Part shown: positions 53,260-64,000 of the stretch, piece by piece | Position numbering within the stretch: the first letter of the stretch is position 1 | Layout of the letters: each line of letters starts with the position of its first letter | Assembly (NCBI GenBank): GCA_001632425.1 | Contig: KV425589.1 | Span: 12,543 to 76,542 of the forward strand | From: Neolentinus lepideus HHB14362 ss-1 | Lineage: Eukaryota > Basidiomycota > Agaricomycetes > Gloeophyllales > Gloeophyllaceae | DNA: 64,000 nt | Direction: 5' to 3' | Made by a program: the position numbers and the translations under genes | Notes under the pieces: generated by a model | Databases searched by the model: none | The model's input: the letters and a program-made list of their open reading frames with translations, nothing else | Told to the model about the DNA's origin: nothing

Positions 53260-55690
53260 CCGCATATATACCCCGGACGACAATCCTCTCCGCCGGACGG
53301 CGTCTACTAAGGGCTGGCTGGAAGACGACCTGCCAGAAGGTTCATATAAGCAATAGCGTGACGTACCCATCAACGGAGTAAACCCTGACGAGAGCTTCAT
53401 TCCGCGTCTTTCAGTGAGGCAGACGCCGGCGAAGCAGTGACACGAAGGCCTCCGTTTTTATGTAATAGAAGCGAAAGAAACCGTCGAAACCGTACCCGGA
53501 AATAGATCTTGGGTACCTCGCGAATACCTTAAATGGTGCTGCTGGCACCGCTGGGTGGTACGATTTCGGCTGATGAAGCTGTATGTCCCGACGCGGTATA
53601 GCGCACGCCACCGCCACGGCCGCAGCCGGCGATGAGGCCACAATCCACAGCAGTCGTTGATATCGCAAGTGCGGGAAGTAGGTATTCAACCGGCTATGCT
53701 TGTGACCTAGACTATAGACAAAAGCCAAAAACGTCAGTCAGCGCTCTTGTCCACATTATGCAAGGTTCACCTCGCGTATATCCCGTTCCTTTCTCTTGTG
53801 ATCTCCTTTCGTCGTGAAAAGATGCTCCGCCGAAGAAGCACCGTCACCCAATTGCAGGAGATGCCTTACCTATCGCACAGTTCTTCAGTAAGAAAATACC
53901 CTCGCGATTCATAGCGCGTCTTGATAAACAGCAATGATCGGCTTTCACAACTCGTGATCTTTGTGGCTGGGACCTGCGCAACTTTGACCGCCGCACCTGA
54001 ATGGCGTTGCTGCGTGCGTCCGAAACGGATGTGGCCTAAGATTGTCGCAGTTTCATCCTCCGGGAAGCCCACTTGTACAGAAAATGTATGTCAAGCTTGA
54101 TTGATGGGATGGGAGATGATTTGCCGTCGGACCACCCGCATGATTCATTTTGTTCGGCGAAGTATTTTGCATCCTGCATCCCTTATACATGTGTGCCGGA
54201 CGTGTGAGTATCACGGCACCGGGACGCTTACCTCGCAACGGTACCATTTGGTGCGACCAAATGGTATCGTCAAGAGGTGGCATCCGTGGAACGGGTCACG
54301 TAACTCCCGCATTACATTTCGTATGCTTACCGTGATCGGCACCCAGTTCGCCGCCCTTGCCTCCGTGAACAAAGGATTCACCAGTCCCGCTCGCATAAAT
54401 TTCGCTAATATCTCGTCCGCATGCTATTCGGACCAAAGCGAGCTTGGGAACACACCTTGAGGCGTTGGACCTTGCTGCAGACCGTTTCGTGTGACGGGCG
54501 GAGTTCATCCTGCTGTTAAGCACTGTTAAGATGAACACCGTGAAGCATCGAATCTGCTTCGTCCGTTACGCAAGGAAGCACGACAAACGTTGTATTGGCG
54601 ATGACACCACATACGCACAGCGGAGATCTGGCTATCGACGAGTGACAGTTCGCTGCTCCAATTGAATGAGCATAGAAGAGAACCATTCAACATCCCGTGC
54701 CACAGAGGAGAGGGCGTGGCTCCGGCATCCTAAGCATCCTCACGATAGTCCGCGTTCTGCGCGAGTCTGTGAAAGGCCAACGAAGATCAAACAAATCTGA
54801 TCTCGAGGAGTAAGTGGAATGAAATCTTATCTTATCGCGGCAAACGAAAGTATCCGATCACAGTCTGATAACATTCCGGTGCCGGCGAGCTACGTAAATT
54901 GGTGATTGGATATTCAAGACACACCGCTCTGTTTGGACAGTAACAACGCACCGACACCCGAAATGAAGAGCTCTCGACTATCCAGTCGACCACCAACAGG
55001 AGTACCAGAAAAGAAACACATTCTTGATTCAAGCCACATGATTTTGCGACCTGCAGGAGAACCCCGCGAGTACTCAAATTCGGTGACCGAGTATGGGAGT
55101 CTGGAAGAACCCAGACAATAGGTGGCATAATGGAAGACGTCGTTTTTCAGCAAACGGCCACCAGAAATAGATCCTGGAATCCAGCTCAGGTCCCACTCAT
55201 CGTAAAGGCAGTGTACTTGAAGAAATGCCACGAGTGGAGACGGATTGTCAAGTGTCCCAATAAAACGTGTTGGGAGGCTTAGTCTCGTCAGCAATGTCCG
55301 AGGTACATATGCAGTAGGCCGGTCAAAAGTGTACGTACTTCGTCTATAACGCTGGCCACCGCCGTGTCTCCCAAGATAGCAGGGCGCGTACCCAGCCAAA
55401 ACTGGACAATAAGATCAATAACGACGTGTATAGACGGAGAGTCACATGCATACAACAAGACGCAGTTGGTTCCGGGCGCTCTACGAGAAGGTGGTATTGC
55501 ACTTCGACTTGGGAATATCTTCAGGATACGGCGAAACATCAAGGGGTATCGAAGTCTGATGGTGTCAGATAACCTGGCTGAACGCCGTCTTGTCTATACC
55601 GCTTGCTGCGGGATCAGTAAAGGCTATCCAGTCCACTGGAAGGCTCGGAACTGTAGCACCGTACGTACACGGTAATCCGTATGGAGGAGA
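53260..55690 (-). pseudogene. Possible decayed F-box-like paralogue
   Basis: Minus-strand fragments resemble the neighbouring family but do not join into one frame that I can defend. They are a segment near 53465-53530 (GFDGFFRFYYIKTEAFVSLL; compare WGAFHFYGRVRPSDGLVIL of paralogue 2) and one near 55380-55460 (CDSPSIHVVIDLIVQFWL; compare PPPITLSAVLCYLSL of paralogue 1). An open stretch near 54914-55300 (WDLSWIPGSISGGRL) has no match in the family. Because similarity is weak, this could be unrelated non-coding sequence or more than one gene. Confidence 0.25.
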
Positions 55691-56209
55691 GCGGAACTCA
55701 TGGTGGCGACCATCAGCAAAAAAGGGACGGCTTTGTGATCGTTAAATGCCCTTCTAATGTCACCGCGATCAACCCGAAGTACGCTTACCTGTATCGTTAG
55801 CCTCGGATAAGTGAGGAGCTAACCTTCCCCGCGTTGAGTCTTGCGCAGGACGCACGGGACTCTTGGAACACCAAGAATAGCCTGTGAGCGCATGACCAGT
55901 AGCGGTGAAAAGAGCGGAAGATGTTATACCAATATATCTATACACCGAGTTCGTCTTTAGCGTTGCCTTCGTCGCCGACAAGACATGGAAGCAAGCATCC
56001 TAGGAAAGTACTTATCGCGGATACAGTGATGCTTTGACGGTGTAGCAAACGCACGTCGACACTGCAGCACTAACATTAATGGCGACGTACATAGTGCACT
56101 TACGACCGTCTCGCTGCGGAACGAGGGACATGACGAAGTAAGGACGGTCCTCGACGTCGCAGCGTGCGACGCGTCGTTGAACGTGCACCTGTCGCCGGCC
56201 CTGAACTAA
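55691..56209. other. Intergenic, no gene seen
   Basis: About 0.5 kb. No credible exon on either strand; presumed upstream region of eEF1B. Confidence 0.4.
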
Positions 56210-56219
56210 ATCACGTGAT
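56210..56219. promoter_or_regulatory. Palindromic E-box ATCACGTGAT upstream of eEF1B
   Basis: A perfect 10-bp palindrome centred on CACGTG, 110-119 bp before the eEF1B start codon. ATCACGTGAT is close to the ideal binding site of Cbf1-type bHLH factors, such as the one encoded at 5214-6608. Binding is inferred. Confidence 0.5.
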
Positions 56220-56328
56220 AACTCATTAAAGAAAAACTTCTGATCAACTCCTCCATATCGATCCTCCTTGCTCCCTCCATCGTCTTCATTTCCGTTTCTT
56301 TTGCATTGCTGCTTAGTGCTTTCCAACG

Positions 56329-57353
56329 ATGTCTGTTGATCTTGCTAAGCTCGAAGCGCACCTTGCGACCCGCTCTTACATTGACGGGTGAGTAGTCAAT
56401 CGGATGCATTACGCGTTTCATTAGGATTTTCTATGATGATCATTGCTATGGTCCGTGTTGCAAAGAGGCGATTAGACACCGCTGTTCGAATATGCCGACA
56501 TTAATTACCTAGTCCTCTGACCCCTCCATTCGAATCACCGCAGGTCTCGATAGACAGCGCGAGTCTGATTCATTCGTACAGGTACACGCCCTCCCAGGCG
56601 GACGTACACGTTTTCAAAGCTGCATCGTCCGCGCCGGACGCGACCGCGTATCCCCACACAGCGAGGTGGTATGCGCACATCAAGTCTTACGAGTCCGAGT
56701 TTGGATCCCTTGAGGGATCGAGCAAAGCGGGTGAAGGATTCGTCAGCGCAGCGGAGGAGGAGGACGACGAGGTTGACCTCTTCGGCTCGGACGATGAGGA
56801 TGACGAGGAGGCTGAGCGTGTAAAGGCCGAGCGCGTTGCCGCCTACAACGCGAAGAAGGCCAACAAGCCCAAGACTGTCGCCAAGGTTAGCATACTGTTC
56901 CCATGTTTTGATGGATTATGTCTCCGCTTTCCCATGAATATATTCGTTGAACATGTTTCTGACATGGATATGAATGTAGTCTATTGTGACCCTCGATGTG
57001 AAGCCTTGGGATGATGAGACCGACATGGAGGCTTTGGAGAAGGCTGTCCGTTCCATTGAGCAGCCGGGCCTCGTCTGGGGTGCTAGTAAGCTAGTGCCCA
57101 TCGGCTACGGTATCCGCAAGTTGCAGCTGACCATTGTTGTCGGTAAGTGCCCATCCGGTGATTGAAAGGACACCGTACTTACTATATGGAAAATGGCAGA
57201 GGACGAGCTTGTCTCTACGGATGAACTCCAAGAAAAGATCGCAGAGTTCGATGACTACGTCCAGTCCACTGATGTTGCGGCTATGCAGAGTAAGTCCTAT
57301 GCCTCATGCGTATGACCCGAGGATATTAACTCATATGTTCCCTAGAGCTCTAA
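56329..57353 (+). CDS. Translation elongation factor eEF1B beta subunit
   Basis: The guanine-nucleotide exchange subunit that recharges eEF1A with GTP. Five exons (56329-56387, 56582-56885, 56980-57142, 57200-57289, 57346-57353) give 207 residues. The N-terminal part ([20 protein letters not shown], then [11 protein letters not shown]) is GST-C-like. An acidic region [21 protein letters not shown] carries the SDDE casein-kinase-2-type site. The exchange domain reads [52 protein letters not shown] and ends AMQKL; the last Lys and Leu come from an 8-nt final exon. The length and end match eukaryotic eEF1B. It stands between F-box-like paralogues without obvious functional relation. Confidence 0.95.
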
Positions 57354-58541
57354 AGGCTTTCTTTTGATGCGACGGTCTGTTCGAGGCTTCGACAGCCGCG
57401 TCGGATCATTTTCCTGGGTAGGGTTTCACAGCGGTGTTGTATGAGTCACATTCTAGAACGCAGTTTAGTAAAGTGTAACACCAAGTTCAAATGGAAGGAG
57501 GTGCAGGGACATTCAGGTGCCGTCCTCGAGCTATCCTTGAGTAAGCTATCTCGCACAGTGAATGTTATCGGGGATGGCATGCCGCACCGCCTGCGCCACG
57601 TTCTCTGTTCCAGGAGATGTTATCTCATCATGCCGAATATTTGAGGGGACCCACAGAACACTAACACGGTTTAATCGAAGAGGCTGCTGACCCACTTCCT
57701 AAAGGCGTGACATTGGCCCGGTAGGCAGGGAACATCGCGAACAGGTTCGTCACTTTGTATTGAACCGGCGGCTCCCTAACTTAACTGAGTGAGCGCTCCG
57801 TTGCAGCAGGCATGGAACGATCGGGCATGTGCACCTTTGCTCCAGAACGTCTTGTTCGAGAGCGGATTAGTCCGTCAGGTGTAATCAGTGTTTGCAGTAC
57901 AAGACTCGGCGATTCTTGAACTGTCCGGTCAATGTTCTAAATTTACACTTGGGCCGCCGTTCTGCTGGTACTGAACAGCTTATTCGTAGGGTTCTCTTGC
58001 AATTTCCGCTCTAACGTCATAAACCTCAATGAGGATATCGACCTACAATACATCATGCTTCGTGTCGATCAACTAGCAACCGAAGGCCGCTTCTCCTTCG
58101 TCAGATCCTGGTGCTGTGGCACATTTTCCAGACCGACATCGAGGAAGTCACCTCTTCGACTACGTACATCTTGTCAAGCCGCTTTGCAAACGTACTCTCC
58201 CGAGAAATTCGAATGTCTTATGCAGTGCAAGCCGCTTGCGGCATCAAGTGCGTTGCGGCATTTAGGCGACCTGGAGGGTCCCTCGTACCGCGGCTGCCCA
58301 ATGCTCAGGAACAGGATTGTTAATCCGAGATATTAACAGATCCAAAATGGTCGCCGACGTCTACATGCTGTGTCCCAATTGAACTACGCAACCACCTTGT
58401 ATCGACTATGGGCGACTGCCCACGGGGATCAGTTCGATACGTAGCTATACGGAGGCAGCCTCTTTGTGCCGTTCCATGCATAGCATCAAGCAACGGCGTC
58501 CTGACGTATATAAAGCGAGTCAGAGACGGAAGCTTTCAGCA
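57354..58541. other. Intergenic 1.2 kb, no confident gene
   Basis: Short frames only; those at 58055-58336 lack family resemblance. A TATATAAA box lies at about 58507-58514, roughly 30 bp before the next start codon. Confidence 0.45.
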
Positions 58542-60573
58542 ATGGCACCTCGACTTGATACCCTACCACATTCTATCCTCGAAGAATGCGCTTTCCGTGT
58601 CGCCCTATCCTCAGAGTGGGGCTCACTAGGCGACCTCCCGAATCTACTCCTGACGAGTCGTCGACTCTACGCCACTCTGACGTATCCTCTCTGCGTCTCG
58701 CTCTATGCTCGTCTGTTCTGCGCCCTCTTTCCCGTTAACCATTTCATTGCCCCTAGCCCATCCATAACAGATGTTGTCCTGGCGCAGGAGTTGGTGGATA
58801 GGCTTAGGATTATTCGCAGGGTGCGAAGGTGCCAGCTCGACGACAATTATATTCGGATCGACCTGTGGAGGCTCTACTTCATGCTTCTCGAGAGCGATGG
58901 AGCCATCGCGGAGAGGTTACAGGAGATTGGCCTTCCGAGGTTTCTGGTAGCCTTCTATAGGTCGCAGCTCTATCGTTCCGCAACACAGAACCACGACCTG
59001 CCGTTAGCAAATGATATTAGCGCGATTGCTGTGTGGCTATCTTGGTATACGATGTCAGAGGGTAAGCAGCTTCCCGTGCAAACTTAGGTGGCTCTTCTCT
59101 CACTGCTGTAGAACCGTTGCACACAGAATCAGTGGAGACCCGAGAAGAAGTCTTGACCAGGATACGCCCCTTTACTATGAATTGCCCTCAAATGGTAAGG
59201 CTTCTTCTCCAGCCTTCTCTATGCCGTTAACGGTGACATCTCTTCAGAACTCATCACTCAGGACTCTCAGCGCGATCTCGGACGCCGGAGTGACCTTGAG
59301 TGGCCATCACGCCCAAGACCTTTGCGACGTCACCCATTTTTCTCAGCGGCTTACATTATCTTGCCCGAATTTGTCGTCTGCGGCGATACTTCTGACGTTT
59401 GCGAGAAAAGATGCCTTGGTTGTTCATACCCCGCAACATCTGAACATAGGAGTGTCGTACCAAGGGAGAGGTCCGACCATACAGGACTGTTATCAGTTCC
59501 AAGCGCAATCGAAGGCGACCTCGAGCCCTTCTCTTGCGTTTCGAACACAAACCCTTTCCATTCATGGATTCTCGGGACAAACAGTCTGCCCAGATGATCT
59601 CCGTAGGCTCTTCAGCCATCGACTTCGAAACACTCTGTATGAGGGATCGCTCTACGCACTGGGCAGGATGAGCGGGTCTTGGAGTGGAAAACTTCTCGTA
59701 ATTGGCTCTCCTCCATTCTATGTAAAATCTGGCTTACTTTGTATGACAGGTATCCCCAGTGATACCCCGGTCTAGTGGGGCTACCGCAGCTGGACTGCCC
59801 GATTTCCTTTGTCAAAGGCCATTCCAGTGCAACTTACGAGAGTACATTCGATATCATGCAAATCTAGAACAGTCTCAAAGCCAGGACGTTTGGCGTATCA
59901 ATGACGACGATATTGTCTCTTGGTGTCAAGATATGCAGAGATTCGACGTGTTACATCGCACGGTGTGTCTCGGCTGATGATCCGATGTGCAATTATCTCG
60001 CCGCTACTGACACGTCTGAACTTCTTGAAACAGGGTAGCCTCGAGTTGCATGAGAGAGCGTCAGGACGCATTGAAAGATACGAACTCGTCCCACCCGCAC
60101 CAGTGGGTGGTATTGATACGTTCCAATCAAGTCAACCCGCAGATGTCCTCATCGCGGGAGAAGTAAGATTCTTTTTACTCAAATTCATCAATAAACACTG
60201 ATGATCGATTGACGCCCTCAGACGGACTTGGAACACGATCGAGCTTGGGGAGCTTTTGTTTTCTTCGGCAGAGTCCGCCTCCGTGACGGATGGGTGATTC
60301 TGAAGAGGCAACCAGTCCGTGTACCTCAATTTCACTTTAACTCAGAAAGTCTTAATACTTTCTGTTCTGCAGAAACGGATCGACGATCCAGCTCAGCCCG
60401 AGTTCGGGACCTGGTTGTTCGAAGGATATGTGCGGGCAGGATCTATCTTCGTGGGCCGGTGGCGGCCCGATCCAACGTTGCATCCATCTGGTGGCTGCGA
60501 AGGTATTTTCCGACTGAACAAGATCGCTCAAGATCGTCTAAGGATCCAGGGAGGAATACGGGCAGTGCTATAA
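58542..60573 (+). CDS. F-box-like protein, paralogue 3
   Basis: The start at 58542 (MAPRLDTLPHSILEECAFRV) lies just downstream of a TATATAAA box. It continues LPNLLLTSRRLYATLTYPLC and LYARLFCALF, the F-box-like helices. Exon 1 ends after YTMSE (GTAAGC donor) and joins EPLHTESVETREEVL. Several exons follow, with MSGSWSGKLL and RPFQCNLREY signatures, then PADVLIAGE, joined to AWGAFVFFGRVRLRDGWVIL and KRQP, then the last exon with TWLFEGYV, FVGRWRPDP and GGCEGIFRL, ending with GGIRAVL at 60573. It is on the opposite strand to paralogues 1 and 2, and the shared C-terminal module makes it a clear paralogue. Middle exon frames are uncertain. Confidence 0.65.
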
Positions 60574-62040
60574 GTTTCGCTCAAGTTATAATCCGTTACT
60601 ACACCTTACTATTTATGCTTTATCTTTATCAATAATTGATACACGTGTCTCTATCATCTCACGGACGCTCCTCTTGTTTATCAGATAATGTTATATGACA
60701 CAAACAACTACCTGAAGGGACCGAACATTCAGCTTCTATTGAGTCGGCTGACTGTTGCGAAGGGGACCTATTAGAGCCAAGTTAGCCGCGGTATGCATGC
60801 CAAGGCGGTCGAGATATTGACACGATAATGTTCAACATGAATTCATTTCCAGTCCTCTGGATACGAGGACATCCAGGAAATATCTGGACTGTCTTCTAGT
60901 CTTCAATGGACAAATATATATGGGAGTACGGGTCCAGTCAGGGATACACCCCACGTTCCTGTTCTGTGCGGTCGCACTCCACAGTGTAAAAGTAGATGGC
61001 ATCGGGTCTACATACCTCGGGTACGGCGTGAGGATGTTGGAGGGACGGGCCTTAATTAATGGGGCAAGAGCGGCCTAATGCTACCCAATCTAAGCCAGAT
61101 GAAATCAGCCTCGTGATGCAGGTCTCCATACGAGGGTAAGATGGAAACTATCGCGTGGCTAGGGGTCGAATTGACAGACATCCCCTGCTGTATGACAGGA
61201 ACATGAGGTATCGGAGTCTAGCTTTGATATTCAACTATGGCACAACCTTGTCGGTTCAGAAGGGTCAGTATTTACTCGGGGGCACAAATTCCGATTAGGA
61301 TGACAACCAAGTAATCGGTCGACCGATTCGTACAAGTCTGTACTCAGGTTAAACTCGACGCGGACGTAAGCAGACATCCTTGGGGGCCATATTCAGAATC
61401 AGATACAGAGCCTAGGTAAGACACCGCCCCGCACCAGCCCTGGAAGCGGCGATCTCAAAAGGGAGAATGACTCTACGAACAGCAACTGTGAGCGATGAGA
61501 AGTCCAAAACGCTGGGTCGGTGGCATGACCCATGATATAATTGTAGCGAACGTCGTTCCTTGAGTCCAAGGACCTTGATTAAACCTCAGAATACCCTGCA
61601 TCGGACCGCCGAGTCCGAGTCCTGTTGCGTGATTTCTGCAGCAGCTCAAACGCAACATCGCGGAGCTGAGTCCGGCACCGGAATTTGAATATTACAGCAG
61701 TTGTCTGTATTTCCCACTTCCAGTCAGATCGGTCCCTGGATATTAGAATTTTGGGTGCAGGCTTATTAAACGCACCGCTCACGGCGACACGAGTTCTTAT
61801 CTGCGAAATATTAATAGCGATCTTGGGCCGTCCCACTTTCCCCAAGACCAATCATACCCACTAGCACAGGTCATTTGAGAAGAAGCAGCCTCTGTCTAGG
61901 GCCAGAAAGATCCACGACTCACCTCCGATCTTCCCGGAAAACAGAAACACCGAGAGGCGGATATCGTAAGAACAAAAGGGTGGGCGTAAAACTCCATTCT
62001 TGCAGCCATATCGACGGACCAAGATACAGTCAACTTTCTC
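60574..62040. other. Gene-poor intergenic region
   Basis: About 1.5 kb of sequence without a recognisable exon; frames are short and have no family resemblance. Base composition is uneven, with AT-rich patches towards the right. Confidence 0.45.
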
Positions 62041-62556
62041 ATAACCCATACGGGTCCGTGAACGTCCCAAAGTATGGGTTATTGCAGAGTATGGGTTGCG
62101 AGAGAGGTCATTAAAATATCATTAAAATACAAATTATATATATACAGGAATTAATACTCCTAGAAGGTTCTATAATACCATGAATGAGTGTTTCGAGCAA
62201 AGTAATCGGTAATCTGGCATCGAGAACTGATTCCAGCTCCCTGATTTGCTCATCCACGTGACTTCCTTGTCTGATATGTGGTGACATGAAGGTTGCGAGC
62301 AGCATACGGTACCTTCCGAATATCATACCATATGAGTTTCGGCTGTAGATCTAATGTTTCTGGTCCATTGTTGCATCAAATATGGTAAATTCTACCCAAA
62401 ATGAAATAAATATATGGGTTATGATTGGCTGAGAGGCCATGGGTTATGGAGTATTACAGAGATATGGGTTGTCACGTAAATTAATTAGGAACCAACTTGG
62501 TGGACGCAAAAATGTATGGGTTAGAACAGAGCATGGGTTGTTAGAGAGATGGGTTA
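62041..62556. repeat. Scattered ATGGGTT heptamer array
   Basis: Eight forward copies of ATGGGTT (62074, 62091, 62414, 62439, 62464, 62516, 62533 and 62549) and one inverted copy (62043-62049) occur in two clusters about 320 bp apart. Many are extended as TATGGGTT(A/G), and several are followed by TGAGAGAG- or TTAGAGAG-like sequence. Spacing is irregular, 16-52 bp within clusters. The function is unknown; it could be a mobile-element remnant or a decayed minisatellite. Confidence 0.75.
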
Positions 62557-63170
62557 TGAGAGAGTCGCGAGACTGTACCTCCTTCCAGCGGAACAGATTG
62601 AACACTGACGCAAGTGTATCGTGTAGACGTATGCGTAAGTCAGCTCCACGCACCCTGTGAAACCGCGCCTGGAACAAGGCGGTAATTGGAGGAGTGAACG
62701 AAACGCTAGGCTCGCTCCAAGGTCTCGTTTCAAGATCTGCGACATTGAAGGACATTAATGACAACCCTTCATGTGCAACAGAGTCGACTGCGTCCGCACT
62801 CGAGGGTGGTTCATCGGAAGATGCGATCGTGCGAAACACCGTATGGTTCTCGAGTACAGGCCACATGTGTACGCTATGATTTGAATGGATGCACGGACAT
62901 TATCGATCATAAAGCTAGAATTCGAGCCATGCCTGACACAATAAAATAAGATATGGCTGTAGCACACAGTAGCATGTATAATTAGTTCCTCAATCTGTGA
63001 TATATCGGTATAATCTTTGATCGTGTCACACCAGTGTCCAAAGTAAACCAATGTACTAGCCTATCTTCGTTGACAATCACGACGAGTTCTCTATGAATGG
63101 GTATCTAAGGGCAAGACAACACCGTCCAAATAATTAGAAGAAACAAACTAGATCAGTTGACACCAACCCC
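62557..63170. other. Intergenic upstream of cell-surface gene's 3' end
   Basis: A minus-strand frame overlapping from 62444 to 62866 (a DEPPSSADAVDSVAHEG segment, then FHRVRGADLRIRLHDTLASVF) has a GTACAG-type donor after FRWKE and could be one exon of an unknown gene, but nothing joins it convincingly. I leave it as undecided. Confidence 0.35.
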
Positions 63171-64000
63171 TCAAAGCGCAGCAGCGAAGCCGGCGGCAGC
63201 AACACTCAATGCCGAAATGAGGACACCTAAAGCACCACCCTCAACTGAAACACTCCTGCCTGCACCGCTGAAAGCACCGGACTTGATGCCACCGGCAGCC
63301 TGGACAGCACCGCTCATGAAGCTCTCACCGCACGTACTTTGAACACCCTGGTACAACGCGCTCTGGCCGCTGAGGAGGGAGCTCTTGCTCAAACCAGGTC
63401 CGTAGGGCACGGACGATTCGAAATTGATGTACGAGGTAAGGATGCTGCGAGTGCAAGAAGTGCAAAGGGTGGACGAGGGGGTCGATCCGGTAAGGAGGAG
63501 GAAGGGAAGGTTGTAGTTGGTGAAGGTGGTCGCGTTGGGTTCAATCATGGATACGGCGCGCTTCGACGAAGTTTGGGGATACCAGAGGTACTTCTGCGCG
63601 GTCGCAAGGTTGCCAGACGAGGAGCTAGAGTTGGCAGCGGAGGCGGTCTGCGTGATGCAGTAGTTGCCGCTGTCGTCCTGCGAGCAAACTGCCTGCATCA
63701 ATGGCGTAAGCGAGTAGAGCGCGTCGTACATGCGAATCACTGCGCTATTGGCAGAAGCCGTGAGCTCGGGCGTGCACGCAGAGTAGAAGCTCGCGAGCTG
63801 GGACTTGATATTGCTAGCAGAGCAGGCGGTCTCAGAGTTCGCACAGAAGCTCTTGATCGCAGAGTTGACGGAGGACGTCGACGATGCGCCTGAGTTCGCG
63901 GCAGCTCCGAATTGGGAGGTAGCCGAAATGATGGGTGCAGCGCAGGAATAGAGGGTCGAATCACTGTTCAGCGACGTAAGGTAGGTCGAGCAGGCAGAGC
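63171..64000 (-). CDS. Probable GPI-anchored secreted protein, 3' part only
   Basis: A minus-strand frame open from the window edge at 64000 to a TGA at 63171-63173, so the N-terminus and signal peptide lie outside. The visible 275 or so residues are rich in Ser, Ala and Thr with evenly spaced Cys (CSTYLTSLNSD, FCANSETACSASN, AVCSQDDSGNYC, STLCTSCTRSI, VQSTCGESF). They end in a hydrophobic stretch GALGVLISALSVAAAGFAAAL typical of a GPI-anchor signal, after a Gly/Ser-rich segment. Cys spacing and the YDALYSLTPLMQAVCS motif resemble a family of fungal secreted proteins of unknown function (DUF7729 type, recalled without a search). It is probably displayed on the cell wall. Confidence 0.75.
   Translation of the reverse strand, partial: SACSTYLTSLNSDSTLYSCAAPIISATSQFGAAANSGASSTSSVNSAIKSFCANSETACSASNIKSQLASFYSACTPELTASANSAVIRMYDALYSLTPLMQAVCSQDDSGNYCITQTASAANSSSSSGNLATAQKYLWYPQTSSKRAVSMIEPNATTFTNYNLPFLLLTGSTPSSTLCTSCTRSILTSYINFESSVPYGPGLSKSSLLSGQSALYQGVQSTCGESFMSGAVQAAGGIKSGAFSGAGRSVSVEGGALGVLISALSVAAAGFAAAL

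Noticed and set aside
57134..57644. Plus-strand frames across and after the eEF1B 3' end
   Set aside because: They cross its introns in another frame or lie in its 3' flank and have no family resemblance.
62444..62866. 140-residue minus-strand frame
   Set aside because: No recognised family, and no convincing splice partner; it overlaps the heptamer array. Kept only as an undecided possibility.

Overview
The window is fungal nuclear DNA, almost certainly from an agaricomycete basidiomycete and probably a polypore-like wood-decay fungus. Genes are compact and often divergent or convergent. Most have several introns of about 50-60 bp with GT(A/G)NGT donors and CTNAC-type branch sites. The gene content also fits: FunK1-type kinases, a two-fold amidohydrolase of the type filed under CE9, and expanded F-box-like and membrane-protein families. 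No bacterial, rRNA, tRNA or CRISPR features were found.

Layout. 0-16.6 kb: a four-TM membrane protein (first of four paralogues), an IQ/BAG co-chaperone divergent from a Cbf1-like bHLH factor, a long many-exon amidohydrolase whose introns carry tandem repeats, two more paralogues of the membrane protein, and an SRPBCC protein. 16.9-24.1 kb: a large imperfect inverted repeat, each arm with a FunK1 kinase gene, around a ~1.25-kb spacer holding a decayed metallophosphoesterase. 25.3-44.2 kb: a dense housekeeping block: MCM10, an SR splicing factor, a RING-CH E3 ligase, eIF2-gamma, a PPR protein, a PDAP1/PP28 protein, complex I subunit NDUFA6 and the deubiquitinase Ubp6, plus three hypothetical genes. 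44.6-48.5 kb: the fourth membrane-protein paralogue beside a broken 3' copy of itself, then BAP31. 48.9-60.6 kb: three F-box-like paralogues sharing an unrecognised C-terminal module, probable decayed remains, and eEF1B-beta embedded among them. 60.6-64 kb: a gene-poor stretch with a scattered ATGGGTT heptamer array, then the 3' end of a probable GPI-anchored secreted protein that runs off the window.

Connections. The core genes serve replication (MCM10, with MluI-type ACGCGT sites upstream), translation (eIF2-gamma, eEF1B), splicing, mitochondria (NDUFA6, PPR) and ER/ubiquitin functions (BAP31, RING-CH, Ubp6). The accessory genes come as repeated paralogues, partly broken, as expected of fast-evolving regions. 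The most interesting items are: a PD-(D/E)xK nuclease-like motif before the kinase domain in both FunK1 copies; the unnamed four-TM family, one member with a two-CxxC insertion; the shared C-terminal module of the F-box-like proteins; and promoter motifs that match the function of the adjacent genes.

Exon boundaries were worked out by hand from splice consensus and reading frame. Where several exon lengths sum to an open frame they should be reliable; elsewhere they are stated as approximate.
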